Shown here: positions 27,132-35,307 of the stretch, piece by piece
Layout of the letters: each line of letters begins with the position of its first letter
How positions within the stretch are numbered: the first letter of the stretch is position 1
NCBI GenBank assembly: GCA_002495905.1
Contig: DAHJ01000022.1
Location: forward strand, 1 to 64,000
Reading direction: 5' to 3'
DNA from: Thaumarchaeota archaeon UBA223
Lineage (GTDB): Archaea > Thermoproteota > Nitrososphaeria > Nitrososphaerales > UBA57
Length of the DNA stretch: 64,000 bases
Translations under genes and position numbers: made by a program
The notes under the pieces: model-generated
The model's input: the letters and a program-made list of their open reading frames with translations, nothing else
What the model was told of the DNA's origin: nothing
Database searches by the model: none

Positions 27132-27935
27132 TTAACTTTCAATTGGGAGATCTTCTCTAGTACTCCAATCGGCAAATGATCTGTCATAAATTTTAACATT
27201 ATCATATCCGCATATTTGTAATGCTACAAAAGTATGAGAAGCTCTTTCTCCAACTTGGCAATAACAAATTATTTCTTTATCTTTAGTAATTCCAGACTCT
27301 TCAAAGAGACTATTCATCTGTTCTAGATCTTTGAAAATATAACCTTCGTTACCTACTGCAATTTCCCAAGGAAAGTTTTTGGAGTTTGGAATCCTACCCG
27401 ATTTAGGTCCTGCTGCAATGATTCCATTAAATTCTTCAGGACTGCGAGTATCAACCAATACAGAATTAGAATCATTGATTTTAGATAGTACATATTCATG
27501 ATCAACTTTGAAATCAAGTTGAGATTGATTAATAATAAAATTAGAATTTTCAATTATTTCAACTTTATCAGTAACAGGATATCCTAATGACATCCATTTA
27601 GAGAAACTAATATCAAGAAATTGAACAGTGAGGCCATAATACGCAAGAGACCAGAATAAGCGGGCTGCAGTAGCACCTCCTCGATCACCGCATATTATAA
27701 GCGTAGATTCGTTTTTTATACCAAGAATACTAAGTAATTCTTCTATTTGTTCCTTAGAAGCCAAGTCAAAATATGATGTAGAATCGGTAAAACTCAAGAT
27801 TTTATCATAAGGAACGAGTCTAGAATTAGGAATATGAGCAGAATTGTATTCACGAGGGGAACGAATATCAAGTACTACAAAATTAGGATCATTAAGATTT
27901 TCTTTTAACCATAGAGAATCCAATAAAATAGACAT
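27132..27935 (-). CDS. Two-domain sulfurtransferase (rhodanese)
   Basis: Tandem rhodanese of 267 residues. The N-terminal domain has VVLDIRSPREYNSAHIPNS and ends with ICGDRGGATAARLFW; the C-terminal domain has VLVDTRSPEEFNG, then the active-site loop CYCQVGERASHTF whose second Cys should carry the persulfide (CxxGxR). It transfers sulfane sulfur from thiosulfate or mercaptopyruvate. It is the last of four tightly spaced minus-strand genes (SelD-like, TusA, TusA, rhodanese), so TusA-type proteins are the probable sulfur acceptors. Confidence 0.92.
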   Translation of the reverse strand: MSILLDSLWLKENLNDPNFVVLDIRSPREYNSAHIPNSRLVPYDKILSFTDSTSYFDLASKEQIEELLSILGIKNESTLIICGDRGGATAARLFWSLAYYGLTVQFLDISFSKWMSLGYPVTDKVEIIENSNFIINQSQLDFKVDHEYVLSKINDSNSVLVDTRSPEEFNGIIAAGPKSGRIPNSKNFPWEIAVGNEGYIFKDLEQMNSLFEESGITKDKEIICYCQVGERASHTFVALQICGYDNVKIYDRSFADWSTREDLPIES

Positions 27936-27937
27936 AA

Positions 27938-28180
27938 TTATTTTTTCCTCAAAATAAATTTAAAGTAATTATCTTCTTCATTAATCTCAATAATTTCATG
28001 GCCTACACGATTAGCCCATGCAGGGATATCTTCTTTAGATGCAGGATCAGTAGCTGAAATTTCAAGAACTTGTCCACTTTCCATTTTAGAAATAAATTGC
28101 TTAGTTTTAAGAACAGGGATAGGACAAACTAAACCTTTAACATCAAGAGATTGATCGATTTTCAAAGAAAGATTCACCAA
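27938..28180 (-). CDS. TusA-like sulfur carrier protein (1)
   Basis: An 80-residue two-layer alpha/beta sulfur carrier. The conserved CPxP box is visible in LDVKGLVCPIPVLKTK; the Cys carries a persulfide in TusA. The C-terminal beta strands (FKFILRKK) complete the fold. It sits two bases before the rhodanese gene and eight after the second TusA-like gene, which suggests direct transfer among them. Confidence 0.92.
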   Translation of the reverse strand: MVNLSLKIDQSLDVKGLVCPIPVLKTKQFISKMESGQVLEISATDPASKEDIPAWANRVGHEIIEINEEDNYFKFILRKK

Positions 28181-28188
28181 ATAAACGA

Positions 28189-28434
28189 TTAGTTATTGTT
28201 ATTTTTTATAGAAATTTTAAAAACTCCTTCGTCAGTTTCTTCGGAGCTAAGAACTTCATGTCCATCTTTTTTAACAGCTGAAGGAATATTTATTGTAGAA
28301 GGTAGATGATCAACTGTGACTTCCAATATTTCTCCGTCTTCTAATTTTTTAAGTTCTTTAACAGTATTAATTACTGGCCAAGGACATACTTGTCCAATAA
28401 GATCGAGTTTCTTACTTTGTTGTTGCATAATCAT
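28189..28434 (-). CDS. TusA-like sulfur carrier protein (2)
   Basis: 81 residues with the TusA fold: LDLIGQVCPWPVINTVKELKKL, the CPWP box holding the acceptor Cys, then VTVDHLPSTINIPSAVKKDGHEV. It overlaps the SelD-like gene by four bases, so expression is coupled. It differs from copy 1 across most positions, implying distinct partners instead of a recent duplication. Confidence 0.92.
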   Translation of the reverse strand: MIMQQQSKKLDLIGQVCPWPVINTVKELKKLEDGEILEVTVDHLPSTINIPSAVKKDGHEVLSSEETDEGVFKISIKNNNN

Positions 28435-29861
28435 TCATTCCCTATAGTCAATTGATTTAATAATACATCAGATGCAATCATATCATTTACGTCTTTCGAA
28501 ATTTTTACTGTGCCGTTTCCTTTCCCTAAAACAGTACCGATAACATGTGGATCATAACCTGATGATTTAAGTTCAGAGCTAATATTTGATATAATATTAG
28601 GAGAAGCAATTACTGCAACAGCTCCATTTGTACCTGCAGTAGCATTATCCATAAGAAAGTTATCAGTAGCATATTTAACAAATTCAGGATAACGTAAAGG
28701 AAGATTGTCAAGAGAGATATCAACCCCTGCATTATTTGCATGTTCTTTGAATATCATTATACCAGGACCAGATAGATCACCTGTAGCTAAAACATGTTCA
28801 TTTATATCAAAAGAACTTCCAAATTCAGGTAAATACTTGTTAATAATCTCTGCAACCTTCAAATTAGGTTGGTTCATAGTACTAATAACAGAATTTTTAG
28901 CGTTTTGAACGTCGTTAAGAGAATAACCAGTTTTTTCTAAGTCTTGAAGAAATGTTTCGTCAGCAACGCAGGACAAGAATACATTAATTGGAGCTAAATC
29001 TCCAAAAGGTCTAGTAACCAAGATTTGCATTCCAGTATCTAGAAGATCAAGTTTAGTAGGAGGTTCCTTTCGAAGAGTACCAAAAAGTGTGGCTCCAATC
29101 AATAGCTTTCCACGTTGTGGTGATTCGGAAGGAAGTAATTCAATACCATATTGATTAGCAAATGTTTTCATATTTTTAGAAATATTATTTTGAATTTCTT
29201 CATTTGGTGCATCGACAACTGGAGAAACTTTTAATTCTTCATAACAACCAAGAGAAATTAAATCATTAAGTGAATTTGATATAGCAACATTAGTCTGTTG
29301 TTCAGAAGATGGATCAGCAGTCGGATCAATAATTTGAATAGTATCATTATTAGATAGGCACCAGCCATCAGATCGTCCTTCTTCATAGGAAATAAAGTCA
29401 AATAATGCAAATTCAGCTTCTGGAAAACCGGTAATAATTGAATGTCCTTTTCCAACAGCAAAATGAACATCAGATTTAGATATTGATGTGTAAAGAGTGT
29501 CCAATAATGCTTGGAATTTTTCTTGTTTTTCGGCATTTTTCTGAAATACTTGTAATAAAGAAATAGCACGCTTAGGATTGATTTGTTTTAAGTCATCGAG
29601 ATCAATTTGTGGATCTGAAGGATTGTAAATTCTACGAGTAATAGTTGGTCCATCTCCAGTTAATGGAAATATATCAGCATCAACACGTTCGCCTAAAGAT
29701 ATTCCCATTTGTTTAAGTCGAGGTTTTAGATTATGTAAACTAGGATAAACAACAGTGTCAAGATCTACTTTAACAGCACATCCTGCAACCCATCGAAGTG
29801 GATCCATTCCCATTTCTCTATATTTGGAAACATTGTCCCAAAATTCTTGTTTTGTACTCAA
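28431..29861 (-). CDS. SelD-like (AIR synthase-related) ATP-dependent protein
   Basis: I place the start at TTG 29861, giving 476 residues; the frame stays open to 29966 but that part runs into the divergent promoter and gene. The protein resembles selenophosphate synthetase: GCAVKVDL (28-31 Cys and Lys equal SelD Cys17 and Lys20), IIDPTADPSSEQQTNVAISNSLNDLISLG matching the SelD DFFxPI...AxxNAxSDIYAMG region, then RPFGDLAPIN and a DLSGPGIMIFKEHANNAGVDI stretch. It is over 100 residues longer than typical SelD. Neighbouring TusA, rhodanese and YeeE genes suggest sulfur or selenium activation. Whether it makes selenophosphate is open. Confidence 0.7.
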   Translation of the reverse strand: MSTKQEFWDNVSKYREMGMDPLRWVAGCAVKVDLDTVVYPSLHNLKPRLKQMGISLGERVDADIFPLTGDGPTITRRIYNPSDPQIDLDDLKQINPKRAISLLQVFQKNAEKQEKFQALLDTLYTSISKSDVHFAVGKGHSIITGFPEAEFALFDFISYEEGRSDGWCLSNNDTIQIIDPTADPSSEQQTNVAISNSLNDLISLGCYEELKVSPVVDAPNEEIQNNISKNMKTFANQYGIELLPSESPQRGKLLIGATLFGTLRKEPPTKLDLLDTGMQILVTRPFGDLAPINVFLSCVADETFLQDLEKTGYSLNDVQNAKNSVISTMNQPNLKVAEIINKYLPEFGSSFDINEHVLATGDLSGPGIMIFKEHANNAGVDISLDNLPLRYPEFVKYATDNFLMDNATAGTNGAVAVIASPNIISNISSELKSSGYDPHVIGTVLGKGNGTVKISKDVNDMIASDVLLNQLTIGNE

Positions 29862-29888
29862 TGTAAAACAATTAATCGAATGTCGAAA

Positions 29889-29901
29889 GATATATAAATA
29901 T
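29889..29901. promoter_or_regulatory. Shared divergent TATA element of the sulfur cluster
   Basis: GATATATAAATAT lies midway between the SelD-like start (TTG 29861) and the Tat propeller start (ATG 29929), about 34 bases from each. Read on either strand it gives a good TATA box, so one element may serve both halves of the cluster, each with a leader of roughly eight bases. Confidence 0.45.
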
Positions 29902-29928
29902 AACGGCATTATAAAATATCGATATAAG

Positions 29929-31143
29929 ATGTCAGATACAACAGTAAATAGAAGAGATTTCATCAAGTATATCGGGGGAGCTGCTGTAGGTTTAGGAATA
30001 GGAGGAGCAGGTTATCTTTCTGCCAATTCCCAAGTAAATACAGTAACAAGTGAACTTGAGAATGCTAATAGTGAACTCGATCAAATAAAAGAAGAACTTA
30101 AAGGAAGAGGACATTTAGGATATGTCTTTGGTGCGGAAGGATCGATTACAACACTTGATCTAGCACGTGGAAAAATCCTAGCTACATCCGGACCAACTTG
30201 GATTGCAGAAGCAGGAAGTATTGATTGGTGTAATCATTTTCCAGATGCTAATGGAAACATATGGGGACTAGTTAGAAAACCAGGTCAAGTAGGATCTACA
30301 ATTGCAGTAAATCCAACTACTAATGAATTAGTTCATGATGTTCCATTAGAAGGTAGATGGAGAATAAGATTAGGAGAAACCGATGAAGAAGGAAAATATG
30401 GATACATGTTAAATGGATATATTGCCGATAAATATGATTCAGAAAAATTCAATGCATCGAGAGATGAATTTGAAATTCCATATGAAGATATAGATCCAGG
30501 AGAAATTCATAAAATCGATCTTCTTAAGGGAGAAGTAGTCGATGTATTACCTGTTCCGAAATTCTGTTGTGATGTTGCAATAGCGCCAGATGGCAAATTA
30601 TGGCTCGTAAATCAATTAGAGAGTTTGATTTCAGTAGTAGATACAAAGACATTCACAATTGAAGAACATTTAGCTACAGAATACTCTGACTATGGTGCAA
30701 GTATGATAACAATTTCGCCTAACAATGATGTTGCATTTATCGAAGTAAATTCAGCAGGAAATTGGTCGAATGCAGGTGGATTCAAAAACTTTGATCCAAT
30801 CGAGATGGTATGGGACATTAAAAATAAAGAAATGATAAAAGAATTTCCATTAGAAGCAGGTCCTCGTACTAGTGAATTTACACCAGATGGAAAATACTGT
30901 GTTGTTAGAACCAGACCAGCATCAATAGTATATGATGTTGAGAATTTGAGTGAAGTAAGAAAGATAGAAGTTGAGAACACTGGACACCCAGCTTTTAGTC
31001 CTGACAGCACTCTTGCATATATACCAAACCCTGGAAACAGTTCAATTGACGTATTTGAAGTTGGATCTTGGAAAGAGGTAGATAGTTTGAAAGTGCCTTA
31101 TTCACCATCAAAGATTGTTCCAATCAACACAAACAACTACTAA
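29929..31143 (+). CDS. Tat-exported beta-propeller protein
   Basis: Start chosen at ATG 29929 because the twin-arginine motif NRRDFIKYIGG (Arg8-Arg9) followed by a hydrophobic GAAVGLGIGGAGYL stretch then begins at residue 7; the longer frame to 29755 would bury it. A short coiled coil (about 38-58) is followed by repeated YVTN-type blades such as VDTKTFTIEEHL, GPRTSEFTPDGKYCVV and GHPAFSPDSTLAYIPNPGNSSIDVFEV. The 404-residue protein should act outside the membrane in folded form, possibly with a cofactor. It starts the plus-strand half of the sulfur cluster; nine bases separate it from the next gene. Confidence 0.85.
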   Translation: MSDTTVNRRDFIKYIGGAAVGLGIGGAGYLSANSQVNTVTSELENANSELDQIKEELKGRGHLGYVFGAEGSITTLDLARGKILATSGPTWIAEAGSIDWCNHFPDANGNIWGLVRKPGQVGSTIAVNPTTNELVHDVPLEGRWRIRLGETDEEGKYGYMLNGYIADKYDSEKFNASRDEFEIPYEDIDPGEIHKIDLLKGEVVDVLPVPKFCCDVAIAPDGKLWLVNQLESLISVVDTKTFTIEEHLATEYSDYGASMITISPNNDVAFIEVNSAGNWSNAGGFKNFDPIEMVWDIKNKEMIKEFPLEAGPRTSEFTPDGKYCVVRTRPASIVYDVENLSEVRKIEVENTGHPAFSPDSTLAYIPNPGNSSIDVFEVGSWKEVDSLKVPYSPSKIVPINTNNY

Positions 31144-31152
31144 GTGGAATAG

Positions 31153-32223
31153 TTGTCAGAACAAGATAATCAAAGGATGCTATTAGTTAGCGCAATAATA
31201 ACAGCGCTAACAATAGGTTTTTTGATTGGAGGAACTTTTGTTTATCATACAACCAAAGAAGTAGAAGTTGAACAATATCAAGCAGTAGTGTTCAACACTA
31301 TTGGTAAAACAGCAACTGTAATAGACAATCATCTTCTTACTAGTTTAACAAACATCAATATTGAGATAGAAGAGGGTCAATATGGCGCACATTATAATGA
31401 AAAGAATAACAAATTATATCTTATTCATGATGGTGAATCGGAATTGTTAACATTAGATCCACAATCACTAATAATACAATCAAGGGTTAGAGTGGGTCCA
31501 AATCTTCAACATGCAGGAATATTTGATGATAAAGGAGAGATATTTTTCTTAATCAGTAGAGATTCGAATTCATTGGTAATGATCAATACAACGACAGACA
31601 GGATAATATCAAGAATTGAAGTGCAAGAACAACCGCATCATGTAGCGTTGTTAGAAGATTCTGTTGCAGTTACAAATACAGAATCACAATCAATATCCAT
31701 TGTAGATCTCAAAGAATTAGAAGTAGTCAATAACATAAAGATTGATGCAGAACCTTTAATGATAGTATCAGATAATAATGAAAGAATTTTTGTTGGTGCA
31801 ATAAGACCTGCAAAGCTATTTTTCATAGATAATTATGAAGTAAAAAATAGTATTAATTTAGAATCAGATCCACACGGAATGGCATTAACTGGAGATGGAG
31901 AAAACATCATTGTGACATTACCTGAAGAAAACAAGGTTTTGATTATAAGTATGAAGGGAGAGGTAATTAAGGAGCTGAAAACAGGGGATTTTCCTCATAA
32001 TATCGATATTGAACCTAACGGAAACTATGGATATATCAGCAATAGTAATGATGCCACTGTATCTGTAATTGATTTGATTAAGTTCGAGATTGTTGCAACA
32101 ATAGAAACAGGAAATGGTTCTCATAATGTGCAATTTTACAACATAATGAACAGTAATACAGAATTAAACGTCGCAAAAGATGATTCAAAAATTGTTAGTG
32201 CGAATTTTAATTGTGGAGGTTAG
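31153..32223 (+). CDS. Membrane-anchored YVTN beta-propeller protein
   Basis: 356 residues: an N-terminal span (LLVSAIITALTIGFLIGGTFVY, about 10-31) keeps the propeller outside. Blades repeat as VDLKELEVVNNIKIDAEPLMIV, GMALTGDGENIIVTLPEENKVLII and NIDIEPNGNYGYISNSNDATVSVIDLIKFEIVATIETGNGSHNVQF. The C-terminus ends FNCGG with one late Cys. Gene order and matching fold suggest that it pairs with the Tat propeller at the outer face next to the YeeE-type permease. TTG 31153 is the start. Confidence 0.85.
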   Translation: MSEQDNQRMLLVSAIITALTIGFLIGGTFVYHTTKEVEVEQYQAVVFNTIGKTATVIDNHLLTSLTNINIEIEEGQYGAHYNEKNNKLYLIHDGESELLTLDPQSLIIQSRVRVGPNLQHAGIFDDKGEIFFLISRDSNSLVMINTTTDRIISRIEVQEQPHHVALLEDSVAVTNTESQSISIVDLKELEVVNNIKIDAEPLMIVSDNNERIFVGAIRPAKLFFIDNYEVKNSINLESDPHGMALTGDGENIIVTLPEENKVLIISMKGEVIKELKTGDFPHNIDIEPNGNYGYISNSNDATVSVIDLIKFEIVATIETGNGSHNVQFYNIMNSNTELNVAKDDSKIVSANFNCGG

Positions 32224-32226
32224 ATA

Positions 32227-33324
32227 ATGTTAGAATATAATAATATTTTCTCACTTAGTGCAACTTTGCTTATTGGATTAGGATTTGGAATACTTTTACA
32301 GAAAGGACGTTTCTGTTTTACTAGTGCATTAAGAGATTTTATTGCATTCAAAGATACAAGAGTACTAAATGGAGTAATTATTGGAATTGTAACAATGATG
32401 TTGGGTACAAGTATAGCATATGTATTAGGGATTTCTAGCTCTAATTTTTGGGTTTCAAATTATGGTCTTTCGAACATAATTGGAGGATTCGTATTTGGAA
32501 TTGGAATGGTCTATGGAGGTGGATGTGCATCAGGTACATTATATCGTGCAGGAGAAGGATACATACATTACTGGTTGGTATTAATTTCAGCTTGTGTAGG
32601 ATACATAGCTTTTGCTGCACTATTTCCAGAAATCTTTCTACCATATTTCTTCGTTCCATTACAAATTTTTGATGGTTACAGTGTCATTTCGAGTTTAGAA
32701 TTATTCTCGCCGATTGTTCCAGTGTTATTAATTTTCGCATCAGTATTATATTTACGAAATAGAAATAAATTAATTATAAATCAAACAATTCAAAGTCTAA
32801 AATTATCAAATATTTCATCCAATAGTCTCAAGGCAGAATGGGATACAAAATTAGTGGGTGTTGGAATGGGAGTATTAGCAACATTGTGGTTTGTAATCTG
32901 GGGAACATTAAGTGTGACAGGACCGCAAGCAAGATGGACAGGGTTAGTTTATAGCGAGTTATTTGGAATAGAAACTCTTCAGAACAATATTTACTGGAAC
33001 AGTGTTGTATTTCGAGATGGAATATTTTCAATTAGTTTAGACATGATATTATTTATGAGTCTAATTTTTGGAGCATTTATTTCTGCATATTTGAGTGGAG
33101 ATTTTAAAATAAGAACGATAAAAACGTCAAGAATTCCGAATGCAGTGATTGGTGGGCTAATAATGGGGTTTGGATCAAGAATGGCTCCAGGATGTAACAT
33201 CAGTAACACGTTTAGTGGATTGGCATTTTTATCAGTAGCAGGTTTTATAACATCATTAGGTCTATTATTAGGAGTATATGTTGCAACACATTGGATGTTT
33301 AGAAAATCCGGTTGTGCCATTTAG
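32227..33324 (+). CDS. YeeE/YedE family sulfur (or selenium) permease
   Basis: A 365-residue polytopic protein of the YeeE/YedE family, whose characterised member imports thiosulfate. It shows the internally repeated motif: first half QKGRFCFTSALRD (about 26-38) and VYGGGCASGTLYRAGEG (about 97-113), second half GFGSRMAPGCNISNTFSG (about 314-331). The conserved cysteines within these motifs line the conduction path in the known structure. It begins three bases after the propeller gene and is followed by a TusA-like gene, the same pair order as yeeE-yeeD in bacteria. Confidence 0.92.
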   Translation: MLEYNNIFSLSATLLIGLGFGILLQKGRFCFTSALRDFIAFKDTRVLNGVIIGIVTMMLGTSIAYVLGISSSNFWVSNYGLSNIIGGFVFGIGMVYGGGCASGTLYRAGEGYIHYWLVLISACVGYIAFAALFPEIFLPYFFVPLQIFDGYSVISSLELFSPIVPVLLIFASVLYLRNRNKLIINQTIQSLKLSNISSNSLKAEWDTKLVGVGMGVLATLWFVIWGTLSVTGPQARWTGLVYSELFGIETLQNNIYWNSVVFRDGIFSISLDMILFMSLIFGAFISAYLSGDFKIRTIKTSRIPNAVIGGLIMGFGSRMAPGCNISNTFSGLAFLSVAGFITSLGLLLGVYVATHWMFRKSGCAI

Positions 33325-33335
33325 ATTAGGTGAAC

Positions 33336-33608
33336 ATGATGGAAGAAAGAACAGTTAATGACGAAGATTTGAAAGAAATTGAACAGAATGCAGTAATGAT
33401 CGATATGGAGGGAGAAGTATGTCCTTATCCACAGATTATTGCACGAGAAGAAATAAAAAAGATTGAATCTGGGAAAATTGTAGTGATAAAAACGGATCAC
33501 GTAATGGCAACAAAAGCTGTTCCTCAATCAGTGAGTAATGATGTTTCATATTTTGGGATATGGAAATCAGGTTCAGGTCAGTATAAAATAATACTATGGA
33601 AGAAATAA
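33336..33608 (+). CDS. TusA/YeeD-like sulfur carrier protein (3)
   Basis: About 90 residues; ATG 33336 or 33339 is preferred over GTG 33330 because AGGTGA lies just upstream. The TusA box is EGEVCPYPQIIAREEIKKIE with the acceptor Cys in CPYP. In bacteria the TusA-like YeeD works with the YeeE permease, and here it follows the permease directly, so it is the likely first cytoplasmic acceptor. Confidence 0.9.
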   Translation: MMEERTVNDEDLKEIEQNAVMIDMEGEVCPYPQIIAREEIKKIESGKIVVIKTDHVMATKAVPQSVSNDVSYFGIWKSGSGQYKIILWKK

Positions 33609-33664
33609 CAATGTGGCATTTATGAATAGAATTATTAAGAATACAAGTTAAATAGAATTATAAG

Positions 33665-35155
33665 TTGACTTTAAGAATAGCATATGCAGGAATAATTCAA
33701 TTAGTTGCACAATTTGCGACTTTATTAACAGGATTAATTTTTGTAACAATTGTAACAAGAAATCTTAGTGTAGATGAATTTGGTTTATGGCAAACATTAG
33801 GAAGTTCTGTAGGGCTATTATTAATTCCACTAGCGCCAATTAATTATTGGGCATTAAGATATTCAGCAAGAAATCAAGATGTAGGGAAAACATCACTATT
33901 GTCAGGAATAATCACAATACCAATATTTGTATTAATTTACATAGGTATTGCACTTTCTGCTTCAGTTTCAATTGAATCAATATTAGTATATGTATTAATT
34001 TACAGTGTTCAGATTCCAATGCTATGTATTTGGGAAGTTACAAGACCAATTGCAAGATCATATAAACCTGAATATTTAGGATATGCAACAATTGGACTAG
34101 AAATAGGAAAAGTTCTTGCAGCATATTATACAATTAGCATACTCAGAATGGGATTAACAGGTGCAATTTTATCTTTAGCAGTAGGACAATTGCTGCAAAT
34201 AATTATTATTTGTTATATTATTAGACCTAAAATTAGGGGAAGATTTCATTTTCCAATTATTAAGAAATGGTATAAATCAGCATTGATACCAATCTCCAAC
34301 GTATCAATATCAAGATTGTCAATATCTGATTCGATTGTGGTATCACTTATGCTTGGATCCACAGCAGTAGTAGGAATATTTCAAGCAAGTAAGATATTTA
34401 CATTAATCATAAGATATAGCGAGACATTTGTACGAATTTTATATCCAAAGCTAATTCGAGATAAAATGAATTCAGATATTACATTAACAATAAAATTACA
34501 AAGTTTTTTCCTAGTTCCATTAGTAGTTGGCGCCTTAACTCTTTCAGAATCATTACTAGGTGTTCTTGGGCAGCAATATTCAGCAACAGGTAGCATACTA
34601 AGAATACTAACAATAGTAGCAATAATGGAAGGCATAGAATTCGTTGTATGGAACATATTGACAGGAATTGAACAAATTGACGAGAATAGTGAAAATTTGG
34701 AATTTAAAAAATTAAGAAATAGCTGGTTGGTAAGACTTCCTTTAATTGATATATCAAAAAGTGTTGTGTATTTTGCGATTCTAGGAACTGTGATGTACAG
34801 TTATAGAGATTTAGGAAATCAACTAACACTAGCAACATATTGGTCGGTGATTTTACTTTTAATCACTTTGCCAGTAATGATCTATAAAATAATGCTATTA
34901 AGAAAAACAATAACATTTGAATTTCCTACAAAATCGATAATTAGATACTTAGGATCAGGAATTGTTATGTCGGCATTTCTTTATTTCTATCAACAGATAT
35001 TTGTTAGAACCGAAACAACAGCAATAGAATCTATCACATATCTAATAATACCTGGAACATCATCAGTGTTAATTTATTTAATCATAGTGTATTTGATTGA
35101 TCCATTTATTAGAAAATCAATATTAGAAGTAAAATCTACAATATTGAAAAAATAA
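33665..35155 (+). CDS. Wzx-like polysaccharide flippase
   Basis: 496 residues with about 14 hydrophobic spans, starting LRIAYAGIIQLVAQFATLLTGLIFVTIVTRNLSVDEFGLW, the opening typical of MOP-superfamily flippases (Wzx type) with the ARNLSxxEFG-like turn. Such proteins move lipid-linked sugars across the membrane. TTG 33665 is the start. The 56-base gap before it contains nothing obvious. It opens the glycan region. Confidence 0.85.
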   Translation: MTLRIAYAGIIQLVAQFATLLTGLIFVTIVTRNLSVDEFGLWQTLGSSVGLLLIPLAPINYWALRYSARNQDVGKTSLLSGIITIPIFVLIYIGIALSASVSIESILVYVLIYSVQIPMLCIWEVTRPIARSYKPEYLGYATIGLEIGKVLAAYYTISILRMGLTGAILSLAVGQLLQIIIICYIIRPKIRGRFHFPIIKKWYKSALIPISNVSISRLSISDSIVVSLMLGSTAVVGIFQASKIFTLIIRYSETFVRILYPKLIRDKMNSDITLTIKLQSFFLVPLVVGALTLSESLLGVLGQQYSATGSILRILTIVAIMEGIEFVVWNILTGIEQIDENSENLEFKKLRNSWLVRLPLIDISKSVVYFAILGTVMYSYRDLGNQLTLATYWSVILLLITLPVMIYKIMLLRKTITFEFPTKSIIRYLGSGIVMSAFLYFYQQIFVRTETTAIESITYLIIPGTSSVLIYLIIVYLIDPFIRKSILEVKSTILKK

Positions 35156-35166
35156 GATATAATAAA

Positions 35167-35242
35167 CAGGCCCGGAGAGACTTGAACTCCCGGTCTCCAG
35201 CTCCGCAAGCTGACGCCTTAATCCAATCTAGGCTACGGGCCT
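35167..35242 (-). tRNA. tRNA-Arg (anticodon GCG)
   Basis: The minus strand folds into a full cloverleaf of 76 bases. The acceptor stem is AGGCCCG/CGGGCCT with G73, T8-A9, a D stem GCCT/AGGC, an anticodon stem TCAGC/GCTGG, loop TTGCGGA, five-base variable loop AGACC and a T arm GGGAG-TTCAAGT-CTCTC. The anticodon GCG (plus positions 35204-35206) reads Arg CGC/CGU codons. There is no intron and no encoded CCA. A TATA-like sequence sits 25-33 bases upstream. Confidence 0.96.
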
Positions 35243-35266
35243 ACATATACTGGATGCAATAACTAG

Positions 35267-35275
35267 AATATAAAA
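35267..35275 (-). promoter_or_regulatory. TATA box of the tRNA-Arg gene
   Basis: On the minus strand TTTTATATT is centred about 29 bases before the tRNA 5' end, the spacing used by archaeal stable-RNA promoters. Confidence 0.45.
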
Positions 35276-35307
35276 TCAAATATAGATGAGAATGAGATAT
35301 AGATATT

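Noticed and set aside
28189..28434. Tandem duplication of tusA at 27938-28434
   Set aside because: The two proteins share only the fold and CPxP box; the DNA is not similar enough for a recent duplication.
29755..29928. Upstream extension of the Tat propeller gene
   Set aside because: It lies over the start of the SelD-like gene on the other strand and would move the twin-arginine motif about 65 residues inward.
29862..29966. Upstream extension of the SelD-like protein
   Set aside because: It crosses the divergent promoter and reaches the opposite gene; the resulting hydrophobic sequence is not SelD-like.
35167..35242. tRNA-Arg as attachment site of an integrated glycan island
   Set aside because: I see no second copy of the tRNA 3' end, no integrase and no direct repeats bordering the region.
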